Source: Amycolatopsis sp. NBC_00345
GTDB taxonomy: Bacteria > Actinomycetota > Actinomycetes > Mycobacteriales > Pseudonocardiaceae
Direction: 5' to 3'
DNA length: 64,000 nt
Assembly (NCBI RefSeq): GCF_036116635.1
Contig: NZ_CP107995.1
Location: forward strand, 1,922,001-1,986,000
Made by a program: the position numbers and the translations under genes. Shown in pieces: positions 50,756 to 59,573 of the stretch (the first letter of the stretch is position 1; each line of letters begins with the position of its first letter). The notes below the pieces were generated by a model, which was given only the letters and a program-made list of their open reading frames with translations, was not told the origin of the DNA and did not search any database.

Positions 50756-51637
50756 ATGTCCGCAACATCGCGCCGGGTGGGCTTCATCGGGCTCGGGAAG
50801 ATGGGCAGTGCCATCGCCGGGCGCCTGCTCGACGCCGGTTATGACGTCACCGTGTGGAGCCGCAGCCCGGGCAAAGCGGACGACCTGGTGGCGCGGGGCG
50901 CGACCCTGGGCGACGCGCCCGAGGACGCGATCGCCACCGGAACCGTCTTTTCCATGCTGAGCAACGAAGAGGCGGTGCGGCAGGTCTTCACCGCCGAGCG
51001 GATCCGCGCCGCGCCGGAGGGCTTCGTCCACGTCAACCACGCGACAATCAGCCCCGAGGCGGCCCGCGAATTCGCCGCGAACGGCGGGGGCTACCTCAGT
51101 GCCCCGGTGGTCGGCCGCCCGGAAGCCGTAGTGGCCGGGAAGCTGGCCGTGCTGGTCTCCGGCGGCGCGGACGTCCGCGCCGCGACGGCACCGATGCTCG
51201 CCGCGATCGGCCGGCGGGTCTGGGACTTCGGCGACGCTGTGGACGCCGCGCCGACGGCGAAGATCTCGGTCAACTACCTGATCATCCACGCGTTGCAAGC
51301 ACTGTCCGAGTCGATCACCCTGCTGCAGCACGCCGGTCTGGACGCCGGGCGGTTCGTCGAGATGATCAACGATTCCGTCTTTCCCGGCCCGGTTTACCGA
51401 GGCTACGGCGACGCCATCGCCACAGGCTCCTACACTCCGCCGGGATTCACCACCACGCTGGGGTTGAAGGACCTGAATCTCGCGCTGGGCGCTGCCACCA
51501 AGCTCGGCGTCGAACTGCCCACCGGACCGGTCCTGCACGACGTGTTCGCCACCGCGGTCGAGCAGATCGGCGCGGACCTCGACTGGGCGAGCATCGCCGA
51601 GGTCACCCGGCGACGGTCCGGCGGCGGGCTCCCGTAA
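50756..51637 (+). CDS. NAD(P)-dependent beta-hydroxyacid dehydrogenase (HIBADH/imine reductase-like)
   Basis: 293 residues. The N-terminal Rossmann motif is VGFIGLGKMGSAIAGRLLDAGYDVTVWSR, and the 6PGDH/HIBADH active-site region reads GYLSAPVVGRPEAVVAGKLAVLVSGG. The usual catalytic Lys sits in the helix APTAKISVNYLI as Lys of AKIS, but followed by N rather than the normal NN pair. The pattern fits both beta-hydroxyacid dehydrogenases and the glyoxylate-reductase-like group. ATG 50756 is preceded by GAGAAATGGAGAAACAATC. Confidence 0.9.
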   Translation: MSATSRRVGFIGLGKMGSAIAGRLLDAGYDVTVWSRSPGKADDLVARGATLGDAPEDAIATGTVFSMLSNEEAVRQVFTAERIRAAPEGFVHVNHATISPEAAREFAANGGGYLSAPVVGRPEAVVAGKLAVLVSGGADVRAATAPMLAAIGRRVWDFGDAVDAAPTAKISVNYLIIHALQALSESITLLQHAGLDAGRFVEMINDSVFPGPVYRGYGDAIATGSYTPPGFTTTLGLKDLNLALGAATKLGVELPTGPVLHDVFATAVEQIGADLDWASIAEVTRRRSGGGLP

Positions 51638-51980
51638 GGGCACACCGAGCTCAGGGAGACTCGGTCACCATGCCTGAGCAGGACGAAGCGATACTGTTCG
51701 CGCCTTGACCGACACTCACCCGTGCGTGCCCGAGCTGTCCAACTGGTGCGCCCTCGAGCAGATCGGCGGCGCGCAGCCGTCGCCCCGTGGTGCGGGCCGC
51801 CCCGCCCCGATGGCCCGGATCCCCCCGCCGAGAGCACGAAGCCGGCCGCGGTGGCCACCACGGACCACGAGATCAGTGTCGCACTGTGTCCATTCAGGAC
51901 CCACTCGGCGGGGAGCCGCGGCTTCCCCATGGGGATTCTGAACAGGCGGGCTCGCCGGGACCGTGCGTAGAGTCGTGCCC
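51638..51980. other. Intergenic region, possible gene remnant
   Basis: 343 bases between the dehydrogenase and the P-type ATPase. The minus strand from 51930 reads MGKPRLPAEWVLNGHSATL and then a hydrophobic segment (ISWSVVATAAGFVLSAGG). This looks like a small membrane protein before it dissolves into Arg/Gly-rich sequence, but it has no convincing ribosome binding site. I leave it uncalled. Confidence 0.35.
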
Positions 51981-54371
51981 ATGCCAGGGGACGAACGCCT
52001 GCTCACCGAGGGTGTCACGCAGGGGCTGACCGCCGCCGAAGTGGCGGAGCGGGTCGCGGAGGGGCGGACCAACGAGGTGCCCTCGCGGGTCAGCCGCGGC
52101 ACCTGGGAGATCGTGCGGGCGAACGTGTTCACCCGGATCAACGCGATCTTCGGGGTGCTGGCGGTGATCATCTTCTCGACCGGGTACGTGATCGACGGGC
52201 TGTTCGCCGGGCTGATCGTGGCCAACAGCGTGGTCGGGATCGTGCAGGAGCTGCGGGCGAAGCGGACGCTGGACCGGCTGGTGATCGTCGGGCAGGTGCG
52301 GCCGACGGTGCGGCGGGACGGGGTGAGCCGGGAGCTGCCGCCCGGGGAAGTGGTCGTCGATGACGTGGTCGAGGTCGGCGCGGGGGACCAGATCGTGGTG
52401 GACGGTGCGGTGCTGGCGGCGGAAGCCCTCGAAGTGGACGAGTCGCTGCTCACGGGCGAGTCGGACCCGGTGCTGAAGCAGCCGGGCGAGGAGGTCAGGT
52501 CGGGCAGCTTCGTGGTGGCGGGCAGCGGGGCGTACCAGGCGACGAAGGTCGGCCGGGATTCCTACGCGGTCCGGCTGGCCGAGGAAGCCGGGCGGTTCAC
52601 TCTCGTGGATTCCGAGCTGCGCGGCGGGATCGACAAGATCCTGAGGGTCGTCACCTATGTGCTGGTGCCGGCCGGCGCCCTGTCGATCTACAACCAGCTT
52701 TCCGGCTCGCAGGCCTTGCCCGACGCGCTGCGCGGCATGGTCGCCGCGCTGGTCCCGATGGTGCCGGAGGGCCTGATCCTGCTGACCTCCGTCGCGTTCG
52801 CCGTCGGCGTCGTGCGGCTGGGCCGGCGCCAGTGCCTGGTCAACGAGCTGCCCGCGATCGAGGGACTGGCGCGGGTGGATGTCGTGTGCGCCGACAAGAC
52901 CGGCACGCTCACGGAGAACGCGATGCGGCTGGCGGAGGTACGGCCGCTCGGCGAGCCGGGTGCCGCGCCCGAGATCGTGCTGGCCGCGCTGGCCGCCGCG
53001 GATCCTCGCCCGAACGCCAGCCTGCTGGCGATCGCGGAGCCGGGCCCGCCCGCGCCCGGCTGGGTCGCCGAGTCCGTGACACCGTTCTCCTCGGCGCGTA
53101 AGTGGAGCGGCGCGAGTTTCGGCGAACACGGCGACTGGGTGCTCGGCGCGCCCGACGTGCTGCTGAACGCGGGATCGGCGGAGCGCGCGGAGGCGGAGCG
53201 GATCGGCGCGCAGGGGCTGCGGGTGCTGTTGCTCGGCCGGGCCGGGCAGGCGGTCGATGCGCCGGGGGCGCCGGGCGAGGTGACCCCGGTGGCACTGGTC
53301 GTGCTGGAACAGAAGATCCGCGACGACGCGCGCGAGACGTTGGACTACTTCGCCGAGCAGGGCGTCGCGGTCAAGGTGATCTCCGGTGACAACGCTGTTT
53401 CCGTCGGCGCTGTCGCTCGTACGCTGGCGTTGCCGGGCGCCGACGCGCCGGTGGACGCCCGGACCCTGCCCGAAGATCCCGAACAGCTGGCCGGGGAACT
53501 GGAGGGCGCCTCCGTGTTCGGGCGGGTCACGCCGGCCCAGAAACGGGCCATGGTCGCGGCCCTGCAGTCGCGGGGGCACACGGTCGCGATGACCGGGGAC
53601 GGCGTCAACGACGTCCTCGCGCTCAAGGACGCGGACGTCGGCGTGGCGATGGGCGCGGGGAGCCCGGCGACCCGTTCGGTGGCACAGATCGTCCTTCTGG
53701 ACAACGCCTTCGCGACGTTGCCGTACGTCGTGGGGGAGGGGCGGCGGGTGATCGGCAACATCGAGCGGGTCGCCAGCCTGTTCCTGACCAAGACGGTCTA
53801 TTCGGTGCTGCTGGCCCTGATCGTGGGTGTCCCCGGCCTGATCGGCTATGACGCGGTGCCCTACCCGTTCCTGCCCCGGCACGTCACGATCGTCGGCTGG
53901 TTCACCATCGGCCTGCCCGCGTTCGTGCTGTCCCTGGCGCCCAACAACGACCGGGCCCGCGGTGGTTTCGTGGGCCGGGTGCTGCGGACGGCGGTGCCGG
54001 CCGGGATCGTGATCGCGGCCGCCTCCTTCACCGCGTATGTGCTGGTCCATTCCGGCGGTGATTCCGGTGGGACCGAGCAGGTGCAGGCGAGCACGACGGC
54101 GCTCATCACCGTGATGGCGCTCGCGCTGTGGGTGCTGGGCGTCATCGCCCGGCCGTACACGTGGTGGAAAGCCGGGCTGGTCGCGGCGATGGTCCTGATC
54201 TCCGGGCTGATGTTCGTCGTGCCGCTGAGCCGGCGCCTGTTCCTGCTGGACCCGGGCAACGGCGGGTACACGCTGACCGCGCTCGCCTGCGCCGCGGCGG
54301 GTGTCGTCCTGATCGAACTCGGCCGGTGGCTCGGCAACCGGCTGGGCCAGGACCGGCGCGAGCCACGCTGA
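51981..54371 (+). CDS. ctpE: Cation-translocating P-type ATPase, CtpE-like
   Basis: 796 residues from ATG 51981. P-ATPase motifs are complete: the actuator loop DESLLTGESDPV, phosphorylation site DKTGTLTE (Asp-305), the hinge MTGDGVNDVLALKDADVGVAMG and a KVISGDNAVSVGAVA segment. Membrane helix 4 carries VPEGLILLTSVAF. There are no N-terminal heavy-metal domains. This combination and the short length match mycobacterial CtpE, a calcium transporter. It stands alone, followed by a terminator hairpin. Confidence 0.88.
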   Translation: MPGDERLLTEGVTQGLTAAEVAERVAEGRTNEVPSRVSRGTWEIVRANVFTRINAIFGVLAVIIFSTGYVIDGLFAGLIVANSVVGIVQELRAKRTLDRLVIVGQVRPTVRRDGVSRELPPGEVVVDDVVEVGAGDQIVVDGAVLAAEALEVDESLLTGESDPVLKQPGEEVRSGSFVVAGSGAYQATKVGRDSYAVRLAEEAGRFTLVDSELRGGIDKILRVVTYVLVPAGALSIYNQLSGSQALPDALRGMVAALVPMVPEGLILLTSVAFAVGVVRLGRRQCLVNELPAIEGLARVDVVCADKTGTLTENAMRLAEVRPLGEPGAAPEIVLAALAAADPRPNASLLAIAEPGPPAPGWVAESVTPFSSARKWSGASFGEHGDWVLGAPDVLLNAGSAERAEAERIGAQGLRVLLLGRAGQAVDAPGAPGEVTPVALVVLEQKIRDDARETLDYFAEQGVAVKVISGDNAVSVGAVARTLALPGADAPVDARTLPEDPEQLAGELEGASVFGRVTPAQKRAMVAALQSRGHTVAMTGDGVNDVLALKDADVGVAMGAGSPATRSVAQIVLLDNAFATLPYVVGEGRRVIGNIERVASLFLTKTVYSVLLALIVGVPGLIGYDAVPYPFLPRHVTIVGWFTIGLPAFVLSLAPNNDRARGGFVGRVLRTAVPAGIVIAAASFTAYVLVHSGGDSGGTEQVQASTTALITVMALALWVLGVIARPYTWWKAGLVAAMVLISGLMFVVPLSRRLFLLDPGNGGYTLTALACAAAGVVLIELGRWLGNRLGQDRREPR

Positions 54372-54437
54372 CCGCGGCCCCGCCGCCCGCCGCGAGATGC
54401 GTGCTGGCCGTCCCCGGGCCAGCCGGGCAGGCTCGTT

Positions 54438-54458
54438 GCCCCGGGGTGCACCCGGGGC
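54438..54458 (+). terminator. Hairpin after the P-type ATPase
   Basis: GCCCCGGG (54438-54445) and CCCGGGGC (54451-54458) form a perfect eight-base stem around GTGCA. It separates the ATPase gene from the RHS toxin gene. Confidence 0.55.
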
Positions 54459-54550
54459 CGCGCCGCGGTGTCACGCGCAGTGACTGATGCTAGTTTCCGG
54501 GAGGCCGATGATCACCGGTGGTACCGGTTTGCTGGGTGGAGTTTCAAGTC

Positions 54551-57500
54551 GTGAGTAATCCGTTGGTTGCGCCGGTGAAGGATTCGACGACGTCGGTGTC
54601 GGGTGTGCCGTTGCTGGAGGATGCGACCGGGCTGAAGTCGGCGATCGAGAGCAAGGACTGGGCCGGGGTCGCGATGGGCGCGGTGGGGACTGCGCTGGAC
54701 GCGTTGACGGCGGTGATGGACCCGTTCGGCGCGATCTTCGCGGCTGGGGTGGGTTGGCTGATCGAGCATGTGGGTCCGTTGAAGGAAGCGCTGAACGCGC
54801 TGACCGGGGATGCGGATCAGATCGCGGCGCAGTCGGAGACGTGGGCGAACGTCGCCAAGGAGCTTGAGAGTGTTTCGGCGGAGTTGACGGATCTGGTCAA
54901 GAAGGACTTGGAGAGCTGGAAGGGCGATGCGGCGGACGCGTATCGGAAGAAGGCGGAGGACACTTCGGCGCTGATCGCTAGTGCGCAGAAGGGTTGTGAG
55001 GGCGCGGGCAGTGGGGTCAAGACTGCGGGTGAGGTGGTCGGGGCGGTTCGCACGTTGGTGCGTGACACGATCGCCGAGTTGGTGGGGCACCTGATTTCGT
55101 GGGCGTTGCAGGTGGTGTTCACGCTGGGGATCGGGATGACGTGGGTGGTGCCGCAGGTTATCGCCGCGGTGGCGAAGACGGCGTCGAAGATCACGCAGGT
55201 CACCACGAAGCTGGTGAAGGCGCTGAAGGCGCTGGTGCCGCTGTTGAAGAAGGCCGGGACGCTGTTCGAGGACGCCGGGAAGGCGTTGAAGAACCTCAAG
55301 GGCGGCAAGGTCAAGCCGGCCGGCAAGCCCAAGGACATCACCACGCCCAAGGGGGAGCCGGGCAAGGGCGGCGGTAAGGGCGGGGACTCGACCACCCCGT
55401 CCGGTGACCACAAACCGCCGAAGGACGATTCGACGAATCCGTCCGGCGATCATTCCCCGCCGAAGGACGACTCGACGAATCCGTCCGGTGACCACTCCTC
55501 GCCGAAGGACGATCCCGGCGGCAAGTCCGGCGACCCCAAGGAGCCGAAGAACGACTCCGACGCGCCGCCGCCCCAGGACCGGCCCGAGGGTGGCGCCGGC
55601 GGTGGCGAGAAGAAGCCGCCACCGGAGAAGGACCGGTCGATCGACAACGAGAACGACCGTCCGCGGGCCGACGACAAGCAGGCCAAGGACCGGGACGACT
55701 GCGGCGACCCGATCGACATCGCCACCGGGCAGATGATCCTGAGCCAGGTGGACGTCGAGCTGGCCGGGCTGCTCCCGCTCGTGCTCTCCCGCACGCACAT
55801 TTCGACCTACCGGCTCGGGCGCTCCTTCGGCACCGGCTGGGCGTCCACTGTGGACCAGCGGATCGAGGTGGCGCCGGACGAGATGGTGCACTTCGCCGCC
55901 GAGGACGGCATGCTGCTGCGGTACCCGGCGATGCCGGAAGCGGGCGCCGGGGTGCTGCCGGTCTCCGGGCCGAGGTGGCCGCTGCTGCGCACCGACCGGG
56001 GTTTCGCGATCCGGCGCACGGATTCCGAGAGCCTGCTGCACTTTGTCGACGACAACTCGGGCCGGCTGCCGATCAGCGGCGTGACCGACGGCGACGGGAA
56101 CCAGTTCGACTTCCAGCGCGACGACGACGGCACGCCGGTGGGCATCGTGCATTCGGCGGGGTACCGCGTCGCCGTGGACACCGAGGACGGCTTGATCCGG
56201 CAGTTCCGCCTGCTGACCGGCGAAGGTGACGCGTCGCTCGTGGTCTTCGGCTACGACGAGCAGCGCCGGCTCACCGAGGTGGTGAACTCCTCCGGCTTGC
56301 CGCAGCGGTTCCGTTACGACGCCGGCGGTCACCTGGTCGGCTGGGAAGACCGCAACGGCATGTCCTACCGCTACCGCTACGACGCCGAAGGCCGCTGCGT
56401 CGAGACCGAGGGCGCGGACGGGTACCTCAGCTACCGGTTCGACTACGACCGCGAGCACCTCGTCACGCGGGTCACGGATTCTCTCGGCCACGTCAGCACT
56501 TTCGAGCTGGGCGAGGACTTCCGGGTGATCCGGGAGACCGACCCGCTCGGTCACGCGACACAGTCCACTTGGGACGAGACGGGCCTCCTGCTGTCCCGGA
56601 CCGACCCGCTCGGGCGGACCACCCGCTACTCCTACGACGACGCCGGCCGCCTCGTCGAGACGACGAGGCCGGACGGAAGCCAGGCCCGCTCCGAGTTCAA
56701 CGCCTTCGGCCGGCCGGTCACCCTGGTGGACTTCGACGGCGGGGTGTGGCGGCGGGAGTACTCGCCGGACGGCGTGCTCACCGCGGAGATCGACCCGTCC
56801 GGGGCCCGCACCGGCTACGCGCGTGACGACCGGACCACTTCGGTCACCGACGCACTCGGCCGCACCACCCGGTTCGAGCACGACGCCGCCGGGCTGCCGG
56901 TCGCGGTCACCGATCCGCTCGGCGCCGTCACCCGCTACCGGTACGACCCGCTCGGCCGGTCGGCGGAGATCACCGATCCGCTGGGCGGCACCACCCGGCT
57001 GGCCTGGAGCGTCGAGGGCACGCTGGCCGAGCAGGTCCTCCCCGACGGCAGCCGGCAGCTGCGGGCCTACGACGGCGAAGGCAACCTCAGGCGGACCGGC
57101 GAGCCGGAAACGGGGACCCGCACCGACATCGCGCACTTCGACCTGCCGGTGTCCCGCACCGGGCCGGACGGCAGCCGGCTGTCCTTCGGCTACGACACCG
57201 AGCTGCGGCTGACCTCGGTCACCAACGAGCAGGGGCTCGTCTGGCGCTACACCTTCGACCCCGCGGGACGGCTGGCCGAGGAGACCGACTACGACGGCCG
57301 GACCACCACGTTCGCCTACGACGCCGCCGGCGACCTGGCCGGCTACACGAACGGCGCGGGCCAGACCGTGCGGCTGGTCCGGGACGTGCTGGGCAACATC
57401 GTGGAGCGCCACAGCGACGGCGTGCTCACCCGCTACTCCTACGACGCCGCGGGCCGCGTCGTCCGCGCCGTCACCCCGCACACCGACCTGGTGCTGCAGT

Positions 57501-59392
57501 ACGACCCGTCCGGGCGGGTGCTGTCCGAATCGCTGAACGGCCGGGTGCTGGCTTCGCGCTACGACGCGGCGGGCAACCGGGTCTGGCGGCGGACCCCGTC
57601 CGGGGCGGAGAGCACCTGGCAGTACGACCAGCGCGGGCGGCCGGTGTCGCTGCGCACCGGCAGCGGGCTGCTGCGGTTCGGCTACGACGCCGCCGGGCGT
57701 GAGGTCCAGCGCCAGCTCGGCCAGTCGGTGCGGCTGACCCAGACCTGGGACGAGACGCACCAGATGCGCGGGCAGACCATCGAGGCCGGTCCGGGCCGGG
57801 TGCTGCAGCAGCGCAGCTACGAGTACCGCGCGGACGGGCACCTCACCGAGGTCCACGACCGGCTGAGCGGGCCGCGGCGGTTCGACCTGGACGTGACCGG
57901 GCGGGTCACCGGGGTGACCGGGCCCGGCTGGTCCGAGCGGTACGCCTACGCGCCGACCGGGGACCTCGTGCAGGCGGCCTGGCCCAGCGCGCCCGCGACG
58001 AACGCGGAAACCTGGGCGGCGCACCAGGCCCAGGGCGCCCGTCAGTACGCCGGAACGCTGCTGGAGCGCGCCGGGAACGTGCACTACCGGCACGACGGCG
58101 AGGGCCGGATCGTGCAGCGGCAGGTGGAACGGGCACCGGGCGTCGTGGACTCGTGGTCCTACACCTGGGACGCCGAGGACCGGCTCGTCGGCGTGGTCAC
58201 CCCGGACGGCACGGCGTGGCGGTACCTGCACGACGGCCTGGGCCGCCGGGTGGCCAAGCAGCGGCTCGGCGCGGACGGCCGCGTCGCCGAGGAGGTGTGG
58301 TTCTGCTGGGACGGGACCGATCTCGTCGAGCAGGTCAACGACGGCCGGCACGCGCTCGTGTGGGACTGGTCCCCGGACGGGATGCGCGTGCTCGGGCAGA
58401 CCGAGCGGACCGCGGAGCCGGGCTCGGACCAGTGGCTGGACCGGCGGTTCTTCGCGATCGTGACCGACCTGGTCGGCTCGCCGGCCGAACTCCTGGACGC
58501 CCAGGGCATCGTCGGGCACCCCGCTCGCGCCACGCTCTGGGGCACCGCGGTGGCGGGTCCGGGCCCGGCGGCGACGCCGCTGCGTTTCCCCGGGCAGTAC
58601 CACGATCCGGAGACCGGGCTGCACCAGAACTTCCACCGGTACTACGACCCGGCCACCGGCCGCTACTGCACGCACGACCGGCTGGGCCTTTCGCCGGGCC
58701 CGAACTCGCGCAACTACGTGCGTAACCCGACCGGCTGGACCGACCCGCTCGGCCTGACCCCGTGTGATGCCAAGAACTACGCCGAAGCGGTCAAGGACTA
58801 CCGGACGGCACTGGGCTGGACCAAGGAGAACAGCCCGCACCAGCTGGGCGGGAAGCTGAACGAGGACTGGACGACCGTCGGCGTCGGCAAGCTGGCCTAC
58901 GGCGAGAAGGACGACCTCAAGATCGTCGTGGACAAGGCCAACGGCTACCTGGTGGGCTACATCAAGAAGGGCGCCGACGGCGCGCCCGACGAGATCCACC
59001 ACGTCGCCGAGGTGGACCCGAGCAAGGTCGCCCCCGGCGCGATCTCGAAGCCCTTCCACCCCAGCGAAACCCTGACCTACAAGGACATGCCCAACATGGA
59101 CATCGGGCCCCGCGGGGTGAGCGGGGCGGTGACCAACATGATGGAGAAGAGCAAGGGCCAGATGGGCTCGCTGAAGACCCTCGCCGCGACCATCGCGGAG
59201 GGCGGCCGGTCCAACCACTACGCCAAGTCCGTGATCGACGACCTGAAGGCCGGCAACGAGGCCAAGGTCGGCACTTACCGTGACGACCTGGCCCATGACT
59301 GGGGGACGAAGAGCAACGACTACCGGGACACTGGCAACAACGCGGACAACGAGCTGGCCCTGCTGAACCGGCCCAACGGCCGGCCCAGCTGA
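54551..59392 (+). CDS. WXG-RHS polymorphic toxin with unassigned C-terminal domain
   Basis: 1613 residues from GTG 54551. Residues 1-260 are helical, with a WxG motif at Trp-123 (ESWKGDAADAYRKKAEDTS) and an amphipathic/membrane-like region, the leader style of type VII-linked toxins in actinobacteria. A Pro/Lys/Asp linker with three 14-residue repeats (about 280-380) follows, then a DUF6531 start (DPIDIATGQMILSQVDVELAGLLPLVLSRTH) and about 25 RHS/YD repeats. The cage ends at DPLGL (1398-1402). The last 211 residues form a separate domain with several His, Lys and Glu residues that I cannot assign to a toxin family. No immunity gene is recognised. Confidence 0.88.
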   Translation: MSNPLVAPVKDSTTSVSGVPLLEDATGLKSAIESKDWAGVAMGAVGTALDALTAVMDPFGAIFAAGVGWLIEHVGPLKEALNALTGDADQIAAQSETWANVAKELESVSAELTDLVKKDLESWKGDAADAYRKKAEDTSALIASAQKGCEGAGSGVKTAGEVVGAVRTLVRDTIAELVGHLISWALQVVFTLGIGMTWVVPQVIAAVAKTASKITQVTTKLVKALKALVPLLKKAGTLFEDAGKALKNLKGGKVKPAGKPKDITTPKGEPGKGGGKGGDSTTPSGDHKPPKDDSTNPSGDHSPPKDDSTNPSGDHSSPKDDPGGKSGDPKEPKNDSDAPPPQDRPEGGAGGGEKKPPPEKDRSIDNENDRPRADDKQAKDRDDCGDPIDIATGQMILSQVDVELAGLLPLVLSRTHISTYRLGRSFGTGWASTVDQRIEVAPDEMVHFAAEDGMLLRYPAMPEAGAGVLPVSGPRWPLLRTDRGFAIRRTDSESLLHFVDDNSGRLPISGVTDGDGNQFDFQRDDDGTPVGIVHSAGYRVAVDTEDGLIRQFRLLTGEGDASLVVFGYDEQRRLTEVVNSSGLPQRFRYDAGGHLVGWEDRNGMSYRYRYDAEGRCVETEGADGYLSYRFDYDREHLVTRVTDSLGHVSTFELGEDFRVIRETDPLGHATQSTWDETGLLLSRTDPLGRTTRYSYDDAGRLVETTRPDGSQARSEFNAFGRPVTLVDFDGGVWRREYSPDGVLTAEIDPSGARTGYARDDRTTSVTDALGRTTRFEHDAAGLPVAVTDPLGAVTRYRYDPLGRSAEITDPLGGTTRLAWSVEGTLAEQVLPDGSRQLRAYDGEGNLRRTGEPETGTRTDIAHFDLPVSRTGPDGSRLSFGYDTELRLTSVTNEQGLVWRYTFDPAGRLAEETDYDGRTTTFAYDAAGDLAGYTNGAGQTVRLVRDVLGNIVERHSDGVLTRYSYDAAGRVVRAVTPHTDLVLQYDPSGRVLSESLNGRVLASRYDAAGNRVWRRTPSGAESTWQYDQRGRPVSLRTGSGLLRFGYDAAGREVQRQLGQSVRLTQTWDETHQMRGQTIEAGPGRVLQQRSYEYRADGHLTEVHDRLSGPRRFDLDVTGRVTGVTGPGWSERYAYAPTGDLVQAAWPSAPATNAETWAAHQAQGARQYAGTLLERAGNVHYRHDGEGRIVQRQVERAPGVVDSWSYTWDAEDRLVGVVTPDGTAWRYLHDGLGRRVAKQRLGADGRVAEEVWFCWDGTDLVEQVNDGRHALVWDWSPDGMRVLGQTERTAEPGSDQWLDRRFFAIVTDLVGSPAELLDAQGIVGHPARATLWGTAVAGPGPAATPLRFPGQYHDPETGLHQNFHRYYDPATGRYCTHDRLGLSPGPNSRNYVRNPTGWTDPLGLTPCDAKNYAEAVKDYRTALGWTKENSPHQLGGKLNEDWTTVGVGKLAYGEKDDLKIVVDKANGYLVGYIKKGADGAPDEIHHVAEVDPSKVAPGAISKPFHPSETLTYKDMPNMDIGPRGVSGAVTNMMEKSKGQMGSLKTLAATIAEGGRSNHYAKSVIDDLKAGNEAKVGTYRDDLAHDWGTKSNDYRDTGNNADNELALLNRPNGRPS

Positions 59393-59545
59393 CCTGGAAC
59401 CCGCCTGGTCCGGCCCTCGAAGCGGCCCGGGCCGGGCGGGTGTCGCCGCGCATCCGGCTCCGGCCGCGGGGCGCTAGCGGCACGATTGGGACACGACCGG
59501 GTCACCGAGGCGGGCCACGGCGTAACAGCGCGGCCGCGCCGCCCT

Positions 59546-59560
59546 ACTCATGAGGTGAGT
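59546..59560 (+). promoter_or_regulatory. Inverted repeat ahead of the TPR-NTPase gene
   Basis: ACTCA (59546-59550) and TGAGT (59556-59560) flank TGAGG. The symmetry continues outward as CCC and GGG after one mismatch. It lies 14 bases before the ATG at 59574 and may be an operator or a leader hairpin. Confidence 0.4.
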
Positions 59561-59573
59561 GGGGAGGTGCGCG

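Noticed and set aside
51430..51930. Small membrane protein on the minus strand
   Set aside because: Only the first 40 or so codons look protein-like; the rest overlaps the dehydrogenase antisense, and no ribosome binding site is seen.
54512..59296. 1594-codon reading frame on the minus strand
   Set aside because: It is antisense to the RHS gene, is rich in Arg, Gly, Val and His, and has no domain or ribosome binding site. High GC keeps the shadow frame open.
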